Assembly: GCA_024635625.1 (NCBI GenBank)
Contig: JAGXIQ010000122.1
Span: 1 to 51,626, forward strand
DNA length: 51,626 bases
Direction of reading: 5' to 3'
DNA from: Loktanella sp.
GTDB taxonomy: Bacteria; Pseudomonadota; Alphaproteobacteria; Rhodobacterales; Rhodobacteraceae
Under the pieces are notes generated by a model. That model was not told where the DNA came from. It did not search any database and was given only the letters and a program-made list of their open reading frames with translations. The position numbers and the translations under genes are program-made. The first letter of the stretch is position 1. Every line of letters begins with the position of its first letter. Positions 6,905 to 14,427 of this stretch are shown here, piece by piece.

Positions 6905-9900
6905 ATGCATCTATTGGCAGCAAGCGCCCATGCGATCCCCGACGGCACCCAGCCGGTCGATCCGGGACAGACGCCCGCCGACGTCATCTTTATCAGCGCC
7001 GCCGATACCGAATTGGCCGCCCTGTCAGAGGCGCGCGCGGCGATGGATGCGCCGCCGTCCTTGCGCCTGCTCAATATGTTGCACCTGCAACACCCGGTCT
7101 CTGTCGACATGCATTTGGACGATTGCGCCGTAAAGTCCCGCCTGGTCATTGCCCGTGTGTTGGGCGGCATAGGCTATTGGACCTACGGTGTGACCCAATA
7201 TGCCGCGCGCCTGCGAGAAGTCGGTGTCAAAGTCGCATTTCTGCCCGGCGATGACCGCGACGATCCGGATTTGCGCGGGTTATCCACCGTCAGTGACGAG
7301 GACTACGACGCGCTTTGGTCCTACCTTGTCGAAGGGGGGCCACAGAACACCGTGCGTTTTCTGGACAATGCCCGCGCCATTGTGGAAGGCGGCGAACGCC
7401 CCGCCGGTCCCAGCCCCCTGCTGCGCGCGGGCGTTTACTGGCCCGGTGCGGGCCTGTCTGATTTGGCCACAGCGCAGGCGACATGGACCAAGGGCGCACC
7501 CATAGTTCCGATCGTGTTCTACCGCGCACTCGTGCAAGGCGGTGGCCTCGCCCCGATCAACCGCCTCGTCCGTTCCCTTTCACGATCCGGCCTGAACGCT
7601 CTGCCGATCTTCGTGGCCTCGCTAAAGGACCCGCTTTCCGTAGCAACCCTCGACAGCTTGTTCCTACAAGCGCCGCCTGATGCGATCCTGAACGGCACAG
7701 CTTTTGCCGTGGGCAGCCCCCACGACGGCGACGACAGCCCTGCTAACCCGTTGCTGGCAAATGATGCCCCCGTGTTTCAGATCGTGCTATCCGGCGGTAC
7801 AGAACAGTCGTGGTGCGAAAGTCCACAGGGCCTCTCGGCCCGAGATATCGCCATGAACGTCGCCCTACCAGAGGTCGACGGCCGCATCCTGACCCGCGCC
7901 GTCAGCTTTAAGGGAGAGGCCTATTTCGACCAGGCCACGGAATGCGCCATCACGACCTACCAGGCTGTGGGCGACCGAATTGATTTTGTCACAGCATTAG
8001 TTGCCAACTGGTGTCGGTTGCGCCGCACGCCAACTGGGGATCGCAAGGTCGCGTTGATCTTGGCCAACTATCCTAACAAGGACGGACGATTGGCCAACGG
8101 CGTCGGCCTTGATACCCCGGCAGCGACTGTTCACACGCTAAATCTGCTAACCGGCGCAGGCTATGCCACCACGGCCCCAGCCGACGCACAGACGCTGATG
8201 AACACCATGATGGCTGGCCCCACCAACTGGCTGACCGACCGCGCTGACACGGACGGCGGCGAGATCCTTCCCCTTGATGTCTACAAGCAGCATTTTGAAA
8301 CTCTACCTTGGGACGTCAAGAATCAGATCACGACGCGCTGGGGCGCGCCCGAAAACGACCCCTTCATTTGGCAGGATAAACTGCTGACAGATGCACCGTC
8401 ATCATCCGCCGACGCGGGCTTTAAACTGTCTATCCATCGGTTCGGCAATGCCATCGTCGCCCTGCAACCGGCCCGCGGTTATAACATTGACCCGACTGAG
8501 ACCTACCATTCGCCTGACCTCGTCCCGCCACATAACTACCTCGCGTTCTATTTCTGGATCCGCCACCACTGGGGTGCGCATGCGGTGGTTCACATGGGCA
8601 AGCATGGCAACCTTGAATGGCTGCCCGGCAAGGCGCTAGCCCTGTCAGAGACATGCTGGCCCGAAGTCGCCTTGGGCCCAATGCCCCACATATACCCCTT
8701 CATCGTAAATGATCCGGGCGAAGGCACACAAGCGAAACGCCGCACGTCAGCCGTCATCGTCGATCACCTGACGCCCCCCCTGACCCGCGCCGAATCCTAC
8801 GGCCCAATGCGCGACTTGGAAGCGTTGGTGGATGAATATTACGAAGCCGCAGGCCTTGATCCGCGCCGCCTGACCTACCTGCGTGAACAAATCCTGTCCC
8901 TATCCGACACGACCGGACTGGCGCAGGATGCTGGATTGGCAGGCGATGAAACGGATCTTGCCAAACTTGATGCTTACCTGTGCGAACTGAAAGAAGCGCA
9001 AATCCGGGACGGGTTGCACATTTTTGGGCAAAGCCCATTAGGGCAACAGGAAATCGACCTTGTCATTGCGCTGGCTCGCGTGCCGCGTGGCGACGGAAAA
9101 GGGGCAAATGCGTCGCTGCTTCGGGCGCTGGCAAAGGACTTCAACCTCTCAATTGACCCCCTCGATTGCGACATGGCGGCCGCCGCTGCCGAAAAGCCCA
9201 CCACCTTGGGTGACCTCAAGGGTTGGCGCAGCAATGGGGACACCGTTGAACGGTTGGAAGCCTTTTCCCAGATCCTTTTGAAAGAGCAGCCAGAATGGGA
9301 CGCAGGGGTAAACGCCTTCTGGGAAGCTGATCTGCTGATTGGTTCAGACGCTAACGGGCCTCAGCTTAGTCAAGACGTCTTGGGCGTCAGCCCAACAGCG
9401 TCCTCACTTGTCCTGACAGAGATCGCAACCCGTATCCGGCCCGCCGTCGCCGCCTGCGGGCCCGACGAAGGACGCTTCTTGCTACAAGCTCTTGACGGAC
9501 GCGCGATCCCGTCAGGACCTTCTGGCGCACCAACGAGAGGACGTCTCGACACGCTGCCCACGGGGCGGAATTTCTACTCCGTCGACAGCCGCGCCGTCCC
9601 GACGCCGACGGCATGGGCACTGGGCTGGAAATCAGCGAACTTGCTGCTGGACACGCATCTGCAGGCCCACGGCGACTGGCCCCGCAGCCTGCTGATCACC
9701 GCATGGGGCACCGCCAACATGCGCACAGGGGGCGACGACATCGCACAGGCCTTGGCGCTTATGGGATGCAAGCCGACATGGGATACTGCCAACCGAAGGG
9801 TCACAGGATTTACCGTCATCCCATCAACGACCCTTGGTCGGCCCCGCGTTGACGTCACTCTGCGTATCTCTGGCTTTTTCCGTGATGCCTTTCCACAGCT

Positions 9901-10690
9901 GATTGCTCTGGTCGACAGCGCCGCCCGCGCCGTTCAGGACCTTGACGAACCCGAAGACATTAATCCCGCGGCGGCGCGCGCACGCGCAGGCGAAGACGCC
10001 TCCCGCGTTTTCGGATCGAAACCCGGTGCCTATGGCGCTGGTCTGCAAGCGATGATTGACGAACGCCTCTGGGCGTCCCGCGCCGATCTGGCAGAAGCCT
10101 ATCTCACTTGGGGCTCTTATGCCTATGGCGCAGGGAACGAAGGCCGCGCAGCACGCAAAGCTTTTACCCAGCGGCTATCCCAAACCGAAGCCATCGTTCA
10201 GAATCAGGATAACCGCGAACACGACTTGCTCGACAGTGACGATTATTACCAGTTCGAGGGGGGCGCCGCCGCCGCCGTCGCGACCCTGCAGGGCCAAGAC
10301 AGACCAATCTATCATAACGACCACTCGCGCCCCGAACGCCCCGTAATCCGGACACTAGAGGACGAAATCGGTCGCGTCGTACGCTCTCGTGTCGTCAATC
10401 CCAAATGGATCGCCGGTGTAAAACGTCACGGCTACAAAGGTGCGTTCGAAATAGCGGCGACTGTCGACTATCTTTTTGCCTTCGCCGCGACCACGGGGGC
10501 GGTGCGTAACCACCACTTCGATCTGGTAGAAGACGCAATATTGGCCGACGAAGACACGCGCAACTTTATCGCAGACGTAAACGCCCCCGCTCTCAAAGAG
10601 ATTGCACAGCGCTTGCAAGAAGCGATCGACCGCAATCTGTGGACGCCAAAGTCGAATTCAGCGCGCGCACGGATCGCGGGTTTACTTTAG
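6905..10690 (+). CDS. cobN: Cobaltochelatase large subunit CobN
   Basis: CobN is the large subunit of the ATP-dependent cobaltochelatase (CobNST), which inserts cobalt into hydrogenobyrinic acid a,c-diamide in the aerobic B12 pathway. The 1261-residue length is normal for the family. The core domain contains the conserved HMGKHGNLEWLPGKALALSE motif near the middle, and the C terminus carries the usual DLVEDAILADEDTRNFIADV region. The ATG is preceded by AAAGG at about 9 bases. cobS and cobT are not in the window, as is common because they often sit elsewhere in Rhodobacterales. The product ends 240 bases before the next plus-strand gene, and a small hairpin lies in that gap. Confidence 0.97.
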   Translation: MHLLAASAHAIPDGTQPVDPGQTPADVIFISAADTELAALSEARAAMDAPPSLRLLNMLHLQHPVSVDMHLDDCAVKSRLVIARVLGGIGYWTYGVTQYAARLREVGVKVAFLPGDDRDDPDLRGLSTVSDEDYDALWSYLVEGGPQNTVRFLDNARAIVEGGERPAGPSPLLRAGVYWPGAGLSDLATAQATWTKGAPIVPIVFYRALVQGGGLAPINRLVRSLSRSGLNALPIFVASLKDPLSVATLDSLFLQAPPDAILNGTAFAVGSPHDGDDSPANPLLANDAPVFQIVLSGGTEQSWCESPQGLSARDIAMNVALPEVDGRILTRAVSFKGEAYFDQATECAITTYQAVGDRIDFVTALVANWCRLRRTPTGDRKVALILANYPNKDGRLANGVGLDTPAATVHTLNLLTGAGYATTAPADAQTLMNTMMAGPTNWLTDRADTDGGEILPLDVYKQHFETLPWDVKNQITTRWGAPENDPFIWQDKLLTDAPSSSADAGFKLSIHRFGNAIVALQPARGYNIDPTETYHSPDLVPPHNYLAFYFWIRHHWGAHAVVHMGKHGNLEWLPGKALALSETCWPEVALGPMPHIYPFIVNDPGEGTQAKRRTSAVIVDHLTPPLTRAESYGPMRDLEALVDEYYEAAGLDPRRLTYLREQILSLSDTTGLAQDAGLAGDETDLAKLDAYLCELKEAQIRDGLHIFGQSPLGQQEIDLVIALARVPRGDGKGANASLLRALAKDFNLSIDPLDCDMAAAAAEKPTTLGDLKGWRSNGDTVERLEAFSQILLKEQPEWDAGVNAFWEADLLIGSDANGPQLSQDVLGVSPTASSLVLTEIATRIRPAVAACGPDEGRFLLQALDGRAIPSGPSGAPTRGRLDTLPTGRNFYSVDSRAVPTPTAWALGWKSANLLLDTHLQAHGDWPRSLLITAWGTANMRTGGDDIAQALALMGCKPTWDTANRRVTGFTVIPSTTLGRPRVDVTLRISGFFRDAFPQLIALVDSAARAVQDLDEPEDINPAAARARAGEDASRVFGSKPGAYGAGLQAMIDERLWASRADLAEAYLTWGSYAYGAGNEGRAARKAFTQRLSQTEAIVQNQDNREHDLLDSDDYYQFEGGAAAAVATLQGQDRPIYHNDHSRPERPVIRTLEDEIGRVVRSRVVNPKWIAGVKRHGYKGAFEIAATVDYLFAFAATTGAVRNHHFDLVEDAILADEDTRNFIADVNAPALKEIAQRLQEAIDRNLWTPKSNSARARIAGLL

Positions 10691-10723
10691 ACGTAAAGCT
10701 AACCGCACATTTCACAGAAACAA

Positions 10724-10751
10724 CCTTGGGGCTTGGCCATGAACCCCAAGG
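10724..10751 (+). terminator. Hairpin downstream of cobN
   Basis: CCTTGGGG (10724-10731) pairs with CCCCAAGG (10744-10751) around a 12-base loop, 33 bases after the cobN stop. No T run follows, so it may be a message-stabilising or weak termination hairpin. Confidence 0.4.
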
Positions 10752-10776
10752 CATGTTCGGCCATAGGGGTCGACAT

Positions 10777-10845
10777 TTACAGGCCTGTGGCCAGTGCGGC
10801 AGTCGCAAGGTAGCAGGTAAAGAGACAAATGGCGAAGATACGCAT
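10777..10845 (-). CDS. Possible 22-residue hydrophobic peptide
   Basis: On the minus strand a short frame reads MRIFAICLFTCYLATAALAT followed by two residues and a stop. It resembles an isolated signal peptide or a small membrane peptide. Its TAA is followed at once by an ATG (TAAATG) that opens a second 25-residue frame ending CFCEMCG at 10698. No clear ribosome binding site precedes either frame, and both lie in the 242-base gap between cobN and the next gene. They could be remnants or chance frames. Confidence 0.25.
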   Translation of the reverse strand: MRIFAICLFTCYLATAALATGL

Positions 10846-10932
10846 GGGTTTGGCTTTCGATACTAACGCAGTTGTGATCAAATAGGATTACGCGCGATTT
10901 GTTCCCGGATCGCTGGATGGAGGGCGTTTTTC

Positions 10933-11422
10933 GTGACCGTCTCGCTTATCAAGTCGGATCTGGTGCCACGCCGCCTGGCGCCTCAGGACCTTCACCTTGC
11001 AGCCGTCCTGACCCTGATCCGCGAAAGCTTTGCGGGCATGGACGGACGGATCGACCCACCCTCTTCGATGCATACGCTAACCTTGGCAGATTTGTCGGAT
11101 GCAAAGCATGAGGTGTGGGTGATCGGCACACCACCACTTGCCTGTATGGTCCTGACGCCGCAAGCTGATACAATTTATTTGGGAAAGCTGGCGGTCACGC
11201 CTACGATGCGAGGCCGTGGGCTAACCCGGATTATGGTCGCACAGGCGGCACAACGTGCCCGTGCATTAACGCTTTTGGCGATTACCTTGCAGACACGCAT
11301 CGAACTGATCGAAAACCAGCAAATTTTTTTCACGCCTTGGCTTTCAAGAGGCCGCACGGACCGCCCACCCCGGTTATGCACGCCCGACGTCGATAACCTA
11401 CACGATGGATGTACAGCCATGA
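10933..11422 (+). pseudogene. GNAT acetyltransferase gene with a frameshift at a T7 run
   Basis: A GTG start, with GGAGGG 9 bases ahead, opens a GNAT domain (LAVTPTMRGRGLTRIMVAQA is the acetyl-CoA loop). After IELIENQQI the frame meets AAATTTTTTT (11321-11330). In the next frame the missing C terminus, RLGFQEAARTAHPGYARPTS and then ITYTMDVQP, reads on to a TGA that overlaps the lrgA ATG (ATGA). Removing one T would restore a normal protein of about 162 residues. As written, the frame instead stays open and runs into lrgA, giving an in-frame 275-residue fusion. It could be a genuine mutation, a slippage site or an assembly error. Confidence 0.8.
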
Positions 11423-11760
11423 TCGCTCATCTGACTATCCTACTCGTCTTTCAACTGGTCGGAGAAGTCGCGGCCCGCGCCCTGCACCTTCCGCTTCCCG
11501 GTCCTGTCATTGGTATGGTGTTGCTTTTTGTGACCTTTATGGTTGTGCCGCGACTGGCCGCTATAACCTCAACAGCGCGGGTTCTTCTGACAAACCTATC
11601 ACTTCTGTTCGTGCCTGCGGGGGTTGGCGTTGTTGGACATCTCGGCACCTTTGGCACTGAGGGGCCGGCGCTCGCAGCCGCGATACTAGGATCCACGGTC
11701 CTAGCGATCCTTGCAGGCGTGGGCGCCTTTCTGGGTGTCGCCCGGCTGGTACGTCGATGA
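11419..11760 (+). CDS. lrgA: CidA/LrgA-family membrane protein
   Basis: A 113-residue protein starting MIAHLTILLVFQLVGEVAAR, with about four membrane segments and the family element LPLPGPVIGMVLLF. CidA/LrgA proteins resemble phage holins and work with LrgB partners; in several bacteria the pair moves small organic acids such as pyruvate or modulates murein hydrolysis. It overlaps the GNAT stop (ATGA) upstream and lrgB (ATGA) downstream, so the three are translationally coupled. The upstream frameshift places it in frame with the GNAT coding region, so the independent ATG start is my choice from family length. Confidence 0.9.
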   Translation: MIAHLTILLVFQLVGEVAARALHLPLPGPVIGMVLLFVTFMVVPRLAAITSTARVLLTNLSLLFVPAGVGVVGHLGTFGTEGPALAAAILGSTVLAILAGVGAFLGVARLVRR

Positions 11761-12473
11761 CAGAGTTATGGTCATATTTGGCGCAGGGACCCCTGCTGTG
11801 GCTTACATTGACCCTGATCGCCTACGGCATCGGTGACTGGGCATTTCGGGCGTCTGGGCGACGGCCGCTTGTGAACCCGGTGCTGCTCGCGGTTGCAATC
11901 CTAGCGGTACTGCTACGTCTGACGCACACAAGTTATCAAACCTATTTCGAGGGGGCACAATTCGTCCACTTTATGCTCGGCCCGGCGACGGTGGCGCTTG
12001 CGGTACCGCTCTATACGAACCTTGCACTGATCCGCTCAGCAGCACTGCCGATGCTGGCAGCCCTGCTGGCAGGATCGTTGACCGCAATGATCAGTGCCAT
12101 CGTCATCGCCCGCGCGCTTGGTGTTGACCAACCCACCCTGCTGGCCCTGCTACCGAAATCCGCGACCGCACCCGTAGCGTTAGGCGTGTCAGAGGCGATA
12201 GGCGGCTCGCCCACCCTGACGGCCGTTTTGGTGATCGCCACTGGCATCACCGGGGCGATCGTCGCCACGCCACTTTTCAATGCACTGGGCATTACAGACT
12301 ACCGCGCACGCGGCTTTGCCCTTGGTACCGCTAGCCATGGCATCGGGACTGCACGTGCTTTTCAGGTGAACGAAACCGCAGGTGCTTTCGCCGGGGTCGG
12401 CATGGGATTGAACGCTCTGCTGACGGCCCTACTGGCGCCCTTGCTTGCGCCGTGGCTGATCGGCGCATACTAA
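11757..12473 (+). CDS. lrgB: LrgB-family membrane protein
   Basis: A 238-residue integral membrane protein with about seven hydrophobic segments. It has the conserved LrgB core LLPKSATAPVALGVSEAIGG and a C-terminal GFALGTASHGIGTARAFQ motif. It partners LrgA, with a 4-base overlap. Plant and bacterial LrgB relatives transport glycolate, lactate or pyruvate, so metabolite movement is at least as likely as a role in lysis. Its location between cobN and cobO, on the same strand, is unusual for the family, and only 20 bases separate it from cobO. Confidence 0.92.
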   Translation: MTELWSYLAQGPLLWLTLTLIAYGIGDWAFRASGRRPLVNPVLLAVAILAVLLRLTHTSYQTYFEGAQFVHFMLGPATVALAVPLYTNLALIRSAALPMLAALLAGSLTAMISAIVIARALGVDQPTLLALLPKSATAPVALGVSEAIGGSPTLTAVLVIATGITGAIVATPLFNALGITDYRARGFALGTASHGIGTARAFQVNETAGAFAGVGMGLNALLTALLAPLLAPWLIGAY

Positions 12474-12493
12474 TTCCAAAAAGGGAGACCGCC

Positions 12494-13102
12494 ATGACCG
12501 ACGATCCAGACCGCCACGCGATGAAAATGGCCAAGAAGAAGGCCGCCCGCGACAAAATCATGGCGACAAAAACCGATCAAAAAGGCCTGATCATCGTCCA
12601 TACGGGCAAGGGAAAAGGCAAATCCTCTGCCGCCTTTGGCATGATTTTTCGTTGCATAGCACACGATATGAAATGCGCGGTCGTGCAGTTCATAAAGGGC
12701 GGCATGAGCACCGGAGAACGCGACCTCATCCTTGCCAAATTCACTGACATTTGTGCGTTTCACACGATGGGCGAAGGCTTCACGTGGGAAACGCAGGACA
12801 AGTCACGTGACACGGAAATGGCGCAAGCCGCTTGGGCGAAAGCCAAAGAGTTGATCCGCGACGAAGCAAACACCATGGTCCTTCTGGACGAAATAAACAT
12901 CGCGATCCGCTATGACTACGTCGATATCAAAGAAGTCGTGGCCTTCCTGCGCGATGAAAAGCCCCCGATGACCCATGTGGTCCTGACCGGGCGCAATGCA
13001 CACGAGGATCTAATTGAAATCGCAGATCTGGTGACAGAAATGGAACTGATCAAACACCCCTTCCGATCCGGCATCAAGGCGCAGATCGGCGTCGAATACT
13101 GA
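12494..13102 (+). CDS. cobO: Corrinoid adenosyltransferase CobO
   Basis: CobO transfers the 5'-deoxyadenosyl group of ATP to cob(I)yrinic acid a,c-diamide, the step after cobalt insertion. The 202-residue protein has the family P loop GKGKGKSS (about 38-45), followed by the AVVQFIKGG strand, TMGEGFTWET and the LLDEINIAIRYDY motif. The start chosen (MTDDPDRH) has AGGGAG about 8 bases ahead; an in-frame codon 42 bases upstream lies inside lrgB and is rejected. Length and motifs match CobO/CobA rather than PduO-type enzymes. Confidence 0.96.
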   Translation: MTDDPDRHAMKMAKKKAARDKIMATKTDQKGLIIVHTGKGKGKSSAAFGMIFRCIAHDMKCAVVQFIKGGMSTGERDLILAKFTDICAFHTMGEGFTWETQDKSRDTEMAQAAWAKAKELIRDEANTMVLLDEINIAIRYDYVDIKEVVAFLRDEKPPMTHVVLTGRNAHEDLIEIADLVTEMELIKHPFRSGIKAQIGVEY

Positions 13103-13107
13103 TATGA

Positions 13108-13138
13108 CGGCGGGTGGGGCGATTTGCCCAGCCCGCCG
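13108..13138 (+). terminator. GC-rich hairpin after cobO
   Basis: CGGCGGG (13108-13114) pairs with CCCGCCG (13132-13138), and TGGG with CCCA extends the stem inward past a one-base bulge. It follows the cobO stop by 5 bases but has no T run, so it may terminate, or protect the 3' end of, the cobO message. Confidence 0.45.
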
Positions 13139-13177
13139 GATAACAGCGACACATGGTGTCCAACTTAAGGAACCCTC

Positions 13178-13639
13178 ATGCCCTTGATCCGCCATGGTGC
13201 CGCCCGCGTTGAAATCGGCGACGGCCCTCTTGGCCCCTATACCCCACAGCTGCTGTCCGACACCGGCGGCCTCTCGCAGTTTGGTGCCTTTATAGAGGTC
13301 TTGCCGCCCGGGTCTGCCACTTCTCACCCACATTGGCACGCGCGCGAGGACGAGATGGTGTATCTTCTATCCGGCACCCTCACCCTTATCGAAGGCGACA
13401 TTCGCACTGCGATGCACGTCGGAGACAGCGCCTGCTTCAGTGCTGGCACACCCGTCGGTCATTGCCTGCGCAACGACAGCACAGCAGAGGCGCGATATCT
13501 CGTGATCGGAACGCGCTCTGGCGACGACGTGGTGACCTATCCTGATACGGGGGCTACAGTGACAATCCACGATGGCTTGAAGACCTACCACGATGCAGAA
13601 GGCACCGTGACCAATATCGCCCCCTACCACGGAGTGTGA
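13178..13639 (+). CDS. Cupin-domain protein
   Basis: A 153-residue single-cupin protein. The first cupin motif is visible in HPHWHAREDEMVYLLSGTLT (metal-ligand His and Glu residues) and the second in GDSACFSAGTPVGHCLRN. An AAGGA site precedes the ATG. Such stand-alone cupins bind a metal and may be dioxygenases, isomerases or sugar-binding proteins; the substrate cannot be told. Placement between cobO and bluB on the same strand suggests co-expression with the B12 genes, but nothing in the sequence links it to the pathway. Confidence 0.88.
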   Translation: MPLIRHGAARVEIGDGPLGPYTPQLLSDTGGLSQFGAFIEVLPPGSATSHPHWHAREDEMVYLLSGTLTLIEGDIRTAMHVGDSACFSAGTPVGHCLRNDSTAEARYLVIGTRSGDDVVTYPDTGATVTIHDGLKTYHDAEGTVTNIAPYHGV

Positions 13640-13641
13640 AA

Positions 13642-13740
13642 ATGACGGACCAACCCACCACAGCGTCAGTCGGAACACCATCTGCACTCACGAACGATAT
13701 CGCTTCGCCTCTTGAACCTAAACAGCGGCTTAAATCTTGA
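13642..13740 (+). CDS. Possible 32-residue protein upstream of bluB
   Basis: Two bases after the cupin stop, an ATG opens a frame coding for 32 residues (MTDQPTTASVGTPSALTNDI...). Its TGA overlaps the TTG start of bluB in the sequence TTGA. The overlap and the tight packing suggest a coupling or leader peptide that carries ribosomes to the poorly preceded TTG. No domain is recognisable, and this could equally be spacer DNA. Confidence 0.35.
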   Translation: MTDQPTTASVGTPSALTNDIASPLEPKQRLKS

Positions 13741-14360
13741 AACTGTCCAAAGCCCACTGCCATGCCCTGACTGACATCCTGACGTGGCGTCGCGATGTGC
13801 GGCACTTCCGCCCTGATCCCATCACGACAGAGCGGCTGGAAAACCTGCGTACAGCGATGGACCTAGCCCCATCCGTGGGCAACGCCCGCCCATGGCGCGT
13901 CATGCAAGTGAATTCCCCACAGCTGCGCGCTGCAGTCGCCGCAAACTTCGAGGCAGCGAACACCCGTGCTGCCGCACTTCACGACGACGATCGTCGTGCC
14001 GCCTACGCCGCACTAAAACTCGCGGGCCTCCGGGACGCACCCGTCCACCTCGCCATTTTCACCGCCCGCGATCCGGCCGAGGGGCACGGCCTCGGCCGCC
14101 AAACGATGCCAGAGATGCTAACCTTTTCGACTGCTTGCGCGATCCATAGCCTGTGGCTGGCCGCACGGGCCGACAACATCGGCGTTGGCTGGGTTTCGAT
14201 GCTTGCCCCAGTGGCAATGCACGAAACACTTAATGCCCCGGCAGACTGGATTTTCACCGCCTACCTCTGCCTCGGTATCGCCGCGACAGAGGACGACACG
14301 CCCCTGCTGCATCGCAACGACTGGCAAGGCAACACAGCAACGGACTGGCGCAAGGTCTGA
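13737..14360 (+). CDS. bluB: 5,6-dimethylbenzimidazole synthase BluB
   Basis: BluB is a nitroreductase-fold enzyme that breaks down reduced FMN with oxygen to make 5,6-dimethylbenzimidazole, the lower ligand of B12. The 207-residue protein has the family features RRDVRHFRPDPI and MDLAPSVGNARPWR near the N terminus (FMN binding) and the VGWVSMLAP stretch further on. A stop lies two codons before the TTG, and the first in-frame ATG is codon 41, well inside the fold, so the TTG is the best start although no good ribosome binding site precedes it. Translation may depend on the 32-residue frame that overlaps it. It is the last gene of the B12 series. Confidence 0.93.
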   Translation: MKLSKAHCHALTDILTWRRDVRHFRPDPITTERLENLRTAMDLAPSVGNARPWRVMQVNSPQLRAAVAANFEAANTRAAALHDDDRRAAYAALKLAGLRDAPVHLAIFTARDPAEGHGLGRQTMPEMLTFSTACAIHSLWLAARADNIGVGWVSMLAPVAMHETLNAPADWIFTAYLCLGIAATEDDTPLLHRNDWQGNTATDWRKV

Positions 14361-14389
14361 ACTTCTTCTCGTCAGAAATATCCCGGGGT

Positions 14390-14406
14390 TTGGGGCAGCG
14401 CCCCAA
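14390..14406. terminator. Hairpin between convergent bluB and the ThDP gene
   Basis: TTGGGGC (14390-14396) and GCCCCAA (14400-14406) form a 7-bp stem with a 3-base loop midway between two convergent stop codons. It can fold on both strands and is probably a bidirectional terminator, although T runs are lacking. A GGGGC/GCCCC hairpin of similar type recurs at 30816-30840. Confidence 0.55.
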
Positions 14407-14427
14407 TCCTTCCCCGACAATGTACCA

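Noticed and set aside
7280-7288. DnaA-box-like TTATCCACC inside cobN
   Set aside because: Last base differs from consensus and the site is within coding sequence; not a functional cluster.
10933-11760. Genuine GNAT-LrgA multidomain protein
   Set aside because: The normal GNAT C terminus sits in the next frame and ends at an ATGA overlap with lrgA, so the fusion is secondary to a single-base change; it is kept as a finding because the product may still be made.
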